49,116 bases of DNA from Chitinophaga pinensis (lineage in GTDB: Bacteria; Bacteroidota; Bacteroidia; Chitinophagales; Chitinophagaceae), in contig CAMCHR010000009.1 of the NCBI GenBank assembly GCA_945874755.1, forward strand, positions 1-49,116, written 5' to 3'. Below are positions 42,352 to 49,116 of this stretch, piece by piece. A program made the position numbers and the translations under genes. The notes under the pieces are model-generated. The model worked only from the letters and a program-made list of their open reading frames with translations, had not been told where the DNA came from and did not search any database. Within the stretch, counting starts at the first letter, position 1. The number at the start of each line of letters is the position of its first letter.

Positions 42352-44712
42352 CTATTTCTTTTTCTTCTTTAATTTCTTCCACCAGCTTGTTCTTTCCACT
42401 TCTGTAGCCGTATCTATCCTCGTTTTCAATTGCGCGTCCACCACTGCCACAGTGGCCATATTGATGATATTGCGCACACTTGAACCTAATTGTAATACAT
42501 TGACTGGCTTTTTCAAACCTAACAATACAGGACCAATAACATCAATCCTGCCAATCTCTTTCAATAAATGATACGCGATATTACCTGCTGATAAATTTGG
42601 AAAAATTAAAACGTTCACGTCTGCATCCGCAAGATCGCTAAATGGATAATTTTCTTTCAATATTTCTTTATTAAATGCTAGCATCCCCTGCATTTCTCCA
42701 TCCACAATTAATGAAGGATTTTTTTGCTTTACAATTTTTGATGCTTCTGCTACCAATCTTGCTTCTGGTGTGTCACTGCTTCCAAAGTTGGAATAACTTA
42801 ACATCGCCACACGAGGCTCCATATTGAAATTTCTTACTTCTTTGGCAACTAATAAAGTAATATCAGCCAATTCTTCGGCAGTTGGACTAATATTCACGGT
42901 GGTATCTGCTAAAAATAGGGGACCTTTCTTTGTTAAAAGGATATACATTCCAGCAATCTTTTTTACACCTTCGTCCACCCCAATAATTTGTAAGGCTGGC
43001 TTAATACCATCTGCATAATTGCGTGTCAATCCAGACAACATTGAGTCTGCTTCACCCGTTTCTACCATCATCGCGCCAAAATAGTTTTGTGTGCGCATTA
43101 ATTTTAAACTCTCATATTTATTGATGCCCTTGCGTTGTCTTTTTTGGAACAATAATGAACCAAAGAACTCACGCTTCGCTTCCATTTCATCGCTTCTTAC
43201 ATCAATGATTGGTAAGTCATCAATGTCTATATGATTTTCAGCAGCTATATTTTTAATTCTAGCTTCGTTACCCAATAAAATTGGATAAGCAATGCCATCA
43301 TCATAAATAATACTCGCCGCTTTTAGTACTTTAATGTTTTCTGCATCTGCAAATACCAAACGCTTTGGATCACGTCGTGCTTTATTACTAATTAAGCGCA
43401 ACATTTGATTATCTAGTCCTAAGCGTTTATTTAAACTCAATTCATATTCTGCCCAATTGCTGATTTGCTGTTGTGCCACTCCAGATTCTACAGCAGCTTT
43501 TGCCACAGCTGGAGCCAACGTACTTAATAATCTTGGATCCAATGGCTTTGGTATGATGTATTGTGGACCAAATGATAAATTGGTTTGATTGTATGCCATA
43601 TTCACAACATCAGGTACAGCCGTTTTTGCTAATTCTGCCAATGCTTTCACAGCAGCCAATTTCATGGCTTCATTGATGGCAGATGCACGCACGTCTAGTG
43701 CACCTCTAAAAATATATGGGAAGCCAAGTACATTGTTGACTTGGTTTGGATAATCTGATCTTCCTGTAGCCATAATGATATCCTTACGTACAGATGTCGC
43801 TTCTTCATATCCGATTTCTGGATCCGGATTGGCTAATGCAAATACGATTGGATTTTTTGGCATAGAAGTAATCATTTCCTTTTTCACCACATTGCCTACG
43901 CTTAATCCTAAAAATACATAGGCTGTTTTCATTGCTTCAGGTAAGGTCATTTTATCGGACTTAATGGCAAATGGTTTTCTATCTGCTCCTAAATCTGTCC
44001 TGCCTTGATGTAATACACCTTCCTTATCAAAAAGTGTAAAATTTTCGTACCGTGCCCCCAATGCTACATATAATTTAATACATGCCATGGCTGCAGCTCC
44101 TGCGCCGTTGACAACAAATTTTGCTTTGTCAATTTTTTTCTTTTGTAATGTTAAAGCATTCAACAAAGCAGCACTACTAATGATTGCTGTACCATGTTGA
44201 TCATCGTGCATTACAGGAATATTCATCTCTTCTCTTAATCGCTGTTCAATGTAAAAACATTCTGGGGCTTTAATGTCCTCCAAATTGATCCCGCCAAAAG
44301 TGGGTTCTAAGGATTTTACAATTTCTACAAATTTGTCTGGATCTGTTTCGTTGATCTCGATATCAAATACATCAATGTCTGCAAATATTTTAAACAAGAC
44401 GGCCTTGCCTTCCATTACGGGCTTACTTGCTAAGGGACCAATATTGCCTAAACCTAATACAGCTGTACCATTGGTAATCACTCCTACTAAATTTCCTTTA
44501 GCAGTATACTTATATACGTCTGCAGGATTATTTTTAATCTCTGTACATGGAATAGCCACACCAGGACTATAGGCAAGGGATAAATCTTTTTGAGTTTTTG
44601 CCTCTTTTGTAGGAACCACTTCTATCTTACCTGGTCTTCCAGCTGCATGGTATTCTAAGGCTTGCTCTCTTCTTAATTTGTCTTTATTGCTGCTATTAGT
44701 TGTATCTGACAT
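42352..44712 (-). CDS. maeB: NADP-dependent malic enzyme fused to a phosphotransacetylase-like domain
   Basis: A 786-residue two-domain protein, the normal MaeB length. Malic-enzyme motifs at the N-terminus are [26 protein letters not shown], and [22 protein letters not shown] is the NADP-binding loop. From about residue 445 a phosphate acetyl/butyryltransferase-like domain follows ([20 protein letters not shown]). In MaeB this domain is regulatory rather than catalytic. It decarboxylates malate to pyruvate with NADPH formation. It lies between the M20 gene (26-nt gap) and mlaE, with no obvious link to either. Confidence 0.94.
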   Translation of the reverse strand: MSDTTNSSNKDKLRREQALEYHAAGRPGKIEVVPTKEAKTQKDLSLAYSPGVAIPCTEIKNNPADVYKYTAKGNLVGVITNGTAVLGLGNIGPLASKPVMEGKAVLFKIFADIDVFDIEINETDPDKFVEIVKSLEPTFGGINLEDIKAPECFYIEQRLREEMNIPVMHDDQHGTAIISSAALLNALTLQKKKIDKAKFVVNGAGAAAMACIKLYVALGARYENFTLFDKEGVLHQGRTDLGADRKPFAIKSDKMTLPEAMKTAYVFLGLSVGNVVKKEMITSMPKNPIVFALANPDPEIGYEEATSVRKDIIMATGRSDYPNQVNNVLGFPYIFRGALDVRASAINEAMKLAAVKALAELAKTAVPDVVNMAYNQTNLSFGPQYIIPKPLDPRLLSTLAPAVAKAAVESGVAQQQISNWAEYELSLNKRLGLDNQMLRLISNKARRDPKRLVFADAENIKVLKAASIIYDDGIAYPILLGNEARIKNIAAENHIDIDDLPIIDVRSDEMEAKREFFGSLLFQKRQRKGINKYESLKLMRTQNYFGAMMVETGEADSMLSGLTRNYADGIKPALQIIGVDEGVKKIAGMYILLTKKGPLFLADTTVNISPTAEELADITLLVAKEVRNFNMEPRVAMLSYSNFGSSDTPEARLVAEASKIVKQKNPSLIVDGEMQGMLAFNKEILKENYPFSDLADADVNVLIFPNLSAGNIAYHLLKEIGRIDVIGPVLLGLKKPVNVLQLGSSVRNIINMATVAVVDAQLKTRIDTATEVERTSWWKKLKKKKK

Positions 44713-44738
44713 GAATAAATTTTAAAAATGAAAATTAT

Positions 44739-45914
44739 TTATAACTGAACACCCAGCCAAGCCATCATGCCAACACCTTGTTGGATGGCTGCTTCGTCTA
44801 TATTAAAATGTGGCGTGTGTACATTATGAACAATTCCAGTCGATTCGTTCCTTACCCCTAAGCGGAAAAAACAACCTGGAATCACTTGAGAATAGTAACC
44901 AAAATCTTCGGCACCCATTCTTTTTTCTGTTTCTTCTACATTGTCCTTCCCCATGTATTGATCTGCTAATCTCCACGCCGCTTCTGTAATCATTGGTTCG
45001 TTGTCCACTGTTGGATAGCCTACATCTACCTTAAAATCAATCTCAGCTCCTGTAGCTATAGCGATGCCCTTTGCTTGTTGTAGCATTAATGCATGTGCTT
45101 GAAAACGCCATACTTCATCCATGGCTCTAAATGTACCCATTAGTTTTACTTCACTTGGAATGACATTGGTTGTGTTTCCGCCATGAATAGAACAGATAGA
45201 CAACACAGAAGGATTTTGAGGATTTCTGTTGCGAGAGATGATGGTTTGTAAACTTTGAATCAATTGCGCAGCCACTAAAATAGTATCCACTGTTTGATGC
45301 GGTGTAGCAGCATGTCCACCTGGACCTTTGATACTAATATACAATTCATCCGCACTGGCCATCACGCGTCCTTTTCTAAAACTTAGTTTTCCTTCATTCA
45401 ATCCTGGATGCACGTGTAAGCCAACAATCCCATGAGGCTTTGGATTTTCTAGAGCACCATCCCGAATCATATAAGTGGCGCCACCCGGATTTTTTTCTTC
45501 TCCTGGCTGGAATAATAATTTTATAGTGCCTTCAAATTCTTCACGCAGGCTCCATAAAATTTTAGCAGCCCCTAATAAAATAGTGGTATGCACATCATGC
45601 CCGCAGGCGTGCATCACACCATCATTCTTGGACTTATAATCAATTTGGTTCTCTTCTAGAATTGGTAATGCATCCATATCCGCACGCAATGCAATCACAC
45701 GCTTAGAAGGATTTTTTCCTTCAATGATTCCTAAGACGCCCGTTGTTGCAATCACTGTAAAAGGGATGCCTATCGCAGTTAATTGTGCTTGAACATATTT
45801 GCTTGTTTCAAACTCTTGATAACTCAATTCTGGATGCGCATGCAAATGTCTTCTTATTGCAATATTGTCTGCTTGATGCTGCGCTGCTAAGGTTTTTATT
45901 TTATCGAGTAACAT
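44739..45914 (-). CDS. M20-family amidohydrolase (IAA/hippurate-hydrolase type)
   Basis: A 391-residue cytoplasmic metallohydrolase. Metal-binding motifs are HAHPELSYQE, HACGHDVHTTILLGAA and the general-base segment LFQPGEEKNPGGA, with a dimerisation insert at about 180-290 (GPGGHAATPHQTVD). Family members hydrolyse N-acyl amino acids such as hippurate, N-acetyl-diaminopimelate or IAA conjugates. The D-glutamate module on the same strand would yield N-acetyl-L-glutamate, so this enzyme is a candidate deacetylase for it, which is inference. It overlaps the deoC promoter side closely (3-nt gap). Confidence 0.9.
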   Translation of the reverse strand: MLLDKIKTLAAQHQADNIAIRRHLHAHPELSYQEFETSKYVQAQLTAIGIPFTVIATTGVLGIIEGKNPSKRVIALRADMDALPILEENQIDYKSKNDGVMHACGHDVHTTILLGAAKILWSLREEFEGTIKLLFQPGEEKNPGGATYMIRDGALENPKPHGIVGLHVHPGLNEGKLSFRKGRVMASADELYISIKGPGGHAATPHQTVDTILVAAQLIQSLQTIISRNRNPQNPSVLSICSIHGGNTTNVIPSEVKLMGTFRAMDEVWRFQAHALMLQQAKGIAIATGAEIDFKVDVGYPTVDNEPMITEAAWRLADQYMGKDNVEETEKRMGAEDFGYYSQVIPGCFFRLGVRNESTGIVHNVHTPHFNIDEAAIQQGVGMMAWLGVQL

Positions 45915-45917
45915 AGC

Positions 45918-46598
45918 TTAGTAATTACTTTTTGTTTGATCAATTTGTGCCCCTGTAACAATCGCTACCCCTGCACTACATCCTATACGAGTAGCGCCTG
46001 CATCGATCATTAATTTTGTAGTGGCATAATCTCTTATGCCCCCTGAAGCTTTAATTTGAATATGTTCAGGCAAATATCTTCTGAACAATTTTACCGCTTC
46101 TACACTTGCCCCTTTTTCTGCATAGCCTGTGGATGTCTTTAGATAATCAATCCCTGCTATGCCATAAATATCGCAACATTTTATAATCTCGTCGTCTGTT
46201 AAGACACCCGATTCAATAATAATTTTTACAAGCTTACCCTTAGAACGAATCACCGGCATGATATGGTTAATCTCATCGGCAATGGCCATCCAATCTCCGT
46301 TTTTAATCGCCGAAATATTGGCCACCACATCCAACTCGTCTGCACCATCCACCATGGCTAAAATAATTTCTGCAATCTTGGCTTCTGTAGCACTATAACC
46401 AAATGGGAAACCAATCACTGTGGCCACTTTCACATCCGTTCCAGCCGTTAATGTTTTTGCCAATTTTACAAAATTGGGAGGAACGCATACTGCAGCAAAG
46501 GCATACATTTTTGCTTCATCACAAAGTTGATGGATGTCTGCCACCAAGCAAGTTGGTTTTAGTATGGTGTGATCGATGTATTGATTGACTGGCAACAT
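45918..46598 (-). CDS. deoC: Deoxyribose-phosphate aldolase
   Basis: A 226-residue class I aldolase. The Schiff-base lysine is Lys154 (DYLKTSTGY), with Asp90 (GADELDVVANISAI) and Lys183 (IQIKASGGI) completing the usual Lys/Asp/Lys set. It cleaves 2-deoxyribose-5-phosphate to acetaldehyde and glyceraldehyde-3-phosphate in nucleoside salvage. It is 10 nt after secA and 3 nt before the M20 gene. Confidence 0.94.
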   Translation of the reverse strand: MLPVNQYIDHTILKPTCLVADIHQLCDEAKMYAFAAVCVPPNFVKLAKTLTAGTDVKVATVIGFPFGYSATEAKIAEIILAMVDGADELDVVANISAIKNGDWMAIADEINHIMPVIRSKGKLVKIIIESGVLTDDEIIKCCDIYGIAGIDYLKTSTGYAEKGASVEAVKLFRRYLPEHIQIKASGGIRDYATTKLMIDAGATRIGCSAGVAIVTGAQIDQTKSNY

Positions 46599-46608
46599 AA
46601 ATTAATTT

Positions 46609-49116
46609 TTAAGCAAGGTCTTTACCGTGACATGCTTTATATTTTTTTCCACTACCACAAGGACAAGGATCATTGCGTCCAATTTTTGGACCTACTGTAA
46701 TAGGCGCTTGTTTAGGGGTAGAAGGATCATGGTATTCATTCTCTGTTGGTGTACCATTTTCTGTTCTATTGGCACTCAGCTTACTCAGATCGGTTTTTTG
46801 TTGACGTCCTTCTTTTACCTCATTCGCTTCCAAAGGAATATGCGCATGACATAAGAACTGAACCATTTTATAGTTGATCTCGATATCCATTTTCCTAAAC
46901 AATTCAAATGCTTCCATTTTATAAATCACCAATGGATCTTTTTGCTCGTAAGTCGCAGTTTGAACAGATTGTTTTAAATCGTCCATCGCACGTAAATGTT
47001 CTTTCCATGCATCATCAATCAAGCTGAGTGAAATGGACTTCTCAAATTCAGTCGCTAAGGCAGCACCCTTGGTATCTATATTTTTATCAAGATTCACAAG
47101 TACATTGAAGACTGCTTTGCCATCACTTACTGGGACAATGACGTTTTCAATATGCTTTCCTTCCTGGGTTCTAATATTTTTAAAAACAGGGATGCTATTT
47201 TGCATCATGTCTTTTTTCTTATACTCGTAATGTGCAATCGCTTCTTGGTATAATAATTCTGCCAAGTCGTTTTCTTTTTGTGCTGTGAATTGTTCCTTAG
47301 TGATTTTTGTATCTAACCCAACTTGAACAATCAAGGCCAATTTCAAAGCATCAAAATCATTGGTGGTTTTGTACGTGAAACTTAAATTTTCAATCACTTG
47401 ATAAAACGCATTGTCCAAGTCTAATGCCAAACGTTCGCCAAACAAAGCATGGTTTCTTTTTTTATAAATCACCGTTCTTTGTTTGTTCATTACATCATCA
47501 TATTCCAACAAACGCTTTCTTACGCCAAAATTATTTTCTTCCACTTTTTTCTGTGCACGTTCAATTGACTTGGTGATCATACTATGCTGAATCACTTCGC
47601 CTTCTTTGTAGCCAGCAAAATCCATTACTTTAGCAATACGCTCACTTCCAAACATGCGCATTAAATCGTCTTCTAAAGAAACAAAGAACTGAGAAGAACC
47701 CGGATCACCTTGTCTTCCTGCACGACCTCTTAACTGTCTGTCTACGCGACGAGAGTCATGACGCTCTGTACCCAATATCGCCAAACCACCTACTGCTTTT
47801 ACTTCCGGGCTTAATTTAATATCTGTTCCACGACCCGCCATATTGGTGGCAATGGTCACAGCTCCAGTCAAACCTGCTTCGGCAACCACTTGTGCCTCTC
47901 TAGCATGTTGTTTTGCGTTTAGTACATTGTGTGGAATATTTTTTTGACGCAACATTCTGCTCAATAATTCACTCACTTCCACAGAGGTGGTACCCACTAG
48001 TACCGGTCTACCATCTGCACGCAATGCTTCGATAGATTCAATCACCGCACCAAATTTTTCACGCTTGGTTTTGAAGACTAAATCTTGCTCATCTATACGC
48101 ACTGCAGGAATGTTAGTAGGGATTGACACCACATCTAATTTATAGATACTCCAGAATTCTGATGCTTCTGTTTCTGCAGTACCTGTCATACCACCTAGCT
48201 TGTGGTACATTCTAAAAAAGTTTTGCAATGTGATGGTTGCATAAGTTTGTGTCGCTGCTTCGATCTTTACATTTTCTTTTGCTTCAATCGCTTGGTGCAA
48301 GCCATCTGAATAACGACGACCTTCCATGATACGACCAGTTTGCTCATCTACAATCTTCACTTGACCATCCATCACCACATACTCAATATCCTTATCAAAT
48401 AAAGTATAGGACTTCAACAATTGATTCACTGTGTGAATACGATCTGCCTTAATACTGTAATCAGAAATGATGACTTCCTTTTGTTGCATTTTCTGTTCGG
48501 CAGGAATCTGCACATCCACATCAATCGCATTCAATGCGACACTGATATCTGGTAACAAAAAGAAATTCGGATCTTCTCCAGCGCCAGTAATTAATCCTAA
48601 ACCTTTATCTGTTAATTCAACCGAATTATTTTTTTCTTCAATGTGGAAATACAAAGCCTCGTCTACAATGGGCATTTCTCTTTGCTGATCGGCTAAATAA
48701 TAGTTCTCGGCCTTTTGTAATTTAACACGAATACCAGGCTCACTCAAGTATTTAATCAAGGCACCATTTTTAGGTAAAGCCCTGAAAGCACGGTATAGCG
48801 CTAATCCGCCATCCTTAGGATCATCATTGCCTTCGCTGATTTTCTTTTTTGCTTCAATTAAAAATTGATTCGCCACCTTCTTCTGCACATCTACCAATTG
48901 TTCAATCCTTGGTTTTAATTGAAAGTATTGTTGCTCACCAGTTTGATGTCCAATTGGACCAGAAATTATCAAAGGCGTACGCGCATCATCAATCAATACA
49001 CTATCCACCTCATCCACCATCGCGTAATGATGCTTACGTTGCACCATTTCGTTTGGCGTATGCACCATATTGTCTCTTAAATAATCAAATCCAAATTCGT
49101 TATTGGTACCATATGT
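46609..49116 (-). CDS. secA: Preprotein translocase ATPase SecA (5' end outside window)
   Basis: The open frame continues to the window edge, 48 nt beyond the first in-window ATG (49068), and encodes the conserved [12 protein letters not shown] just before it. So the gene is partial, missing about the first quarter. Visible SecA parts are [19 protein letters not shown] (Walker-B/DEAD region), [47 protein letters not shown], and the C-terminal zinc-binding [16 protein letters not shown]. It drives Sec-dependent export. It is the first of eight co-directional genes running down to 37831. Confidence 0.97.
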   Translation of the reverse strand, partial: TYGTNNEFGFDYLRDNMVHTPNEMVQRKHHYAMVDEVDSVLIDDARTPLIISGPIGHQTGEQQYFQLKPRIEQLVDVQKKVANQFLIEAKKKISEGNDDPKDGGLALYRAFRALPKNGALIKYLSEPGIRVKLQKAENYYLADQQREMPIVDEALYFHIEEKNNSVELTDKGLGLITGAGEDPNFFLLPDISVALNAIDVDVQIPAEQKMQQKEVIISDYSIKADRIHTVNQLLKSYTLFDKDIEYVVMDGQVKIVDEQTGRIMEGRRYSDGLHQAIEAKENVKIEAATQTYATITLQNFFRMYHKLGGMTGTAETEASEFWSIYKLDVVSIPTNIPAVRIDEQDLVFKTKREKFGAVIESIEALRADGRPVLVGTTSVEVSELLSRMLRQKNIPHNVLNAKQHAREAQVVAEAGLTGAVTIATNMAGRGTDIKLSPEVKAVGGLAILGTERHDSRRVDRQLRGRAGRQGDPGSSQFFVSLEDDLMRMFGSERIAKVMDFAGYKEGEVIQHSMITKSIERAQKKVEENNFGVRKRLLEYDDVMNKQRTVIYKKRNHALFGERLALDLDNAFYQVIENLSFTYKTTNDFDALKLALIVQVGLDTKITKEQFTAQKENDLAELLYQEAIAHYEYKKKDMMQNSIPVFKNIRTQEGKHIENVIVPVSDGKAVFNVLVNLDKNIDTKGAALATEFEKSISLSLIDDAWKEHLRAMDDLKQSVQTATYEQKDPLVIYKMEAFELFRKMDIEINYKMVQFLCHAHIPLEANEVKEGRQQKTDLSKLSANRTENGTPTENEYHDPSTPKQAPITVGPKIGRNDPCPCGSGKKYKACHGKDLA

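Noticed and set aside
1..49116. CRISPR array, insertion sequence or transposase
   Set aside because: No repeat-spacer pattern and no transposase or terminal inverted repeat with a gene inside was seen. The inverted repeats found are single hairpins.

Overview
The window is AT-rich DNA from a Bacteroidota bacterium. The evidence is a SusC/SusD pair, lipoprotein lipoboxes, almost no visible Shine-Dalgarno sequences and a long SecA with a C-terminal SEC-C motif. Gene content resembles the Chitinophagaceae, but that placement is a guess. The window ends inside secA, whose 5' end is missing.

Region 1 (1-1149): a tRNA-Glu(UUC) with its terminator, then a HigBA-type toxin-antitoxin pair flanked by several strong hairpins.

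Region 2 (1150-22274, all minus strand): a probable single operon of 14 genes, read from 22274 down to 1150. The order is PL17-like lyase, kdgF, susC, susD, four Cys-type sulfatases, a sialate O-acetylesterase-family esterase, a PL38/PL5-like lyase, kduD, kduI, fructose-1,6-bisphosphatase, and a lipoprotein formylglycine-generating enzyme that would activate the sulfatases.

Region 3 (22275-28350): a divergent lacI-family regulator, a GH88 unsaturated glucuronyl hydrolase, a PL6 lyase and a second PL38/PL5-like lyase. Region 4 (28384-36142, minus): an intracellular uronate operon with a GH105-like protein, uxaB, uxaC, kdgK, eda and a hexuronate MFS transporter. A shared palindrome built on CCGGTA-N4-TACCGG occurs upstream of the three transcription units in regions 2-4 and suggests one LacI regulon.

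Together regions 2-4 form a polysaccharide utilization locus. Lyases cut a sulfated, probably acetylated uronate polymer, sulfatases and an esterase remove substituents, and GH88 releases unsaturated uronate. KdgF, KduI and KduD convert this to 2-keto-3-deoxygluconate, and KdgK and Eda convert that to pyruvate and glyceraldehyde-3-phosphate. UxaC and UxaB handle saturated uronates, and FBPase would allow gluconeogenesis. No hexosamine, rhamnose, fucose or xylose enzymes are present, so the backbone is probably mostly uronic acid. The exact substrate cannot be read from the sequence.

Region 5 (36246-37809): a secreted SnoaL/DUF4440-like protein divergent from a LysR regulator. Region 6 (37831-49116, minus): partial secA, deoC, an M20 amidohydrolase, a malic enzyme-phosphotransacetylase fusion, an MlaE permease, then a putative D-amino-acid module of secreted D-aminoacylase, DUF1611/DgcN-like protein and DgcA-like enolase-superfamily racemase/epimerase.
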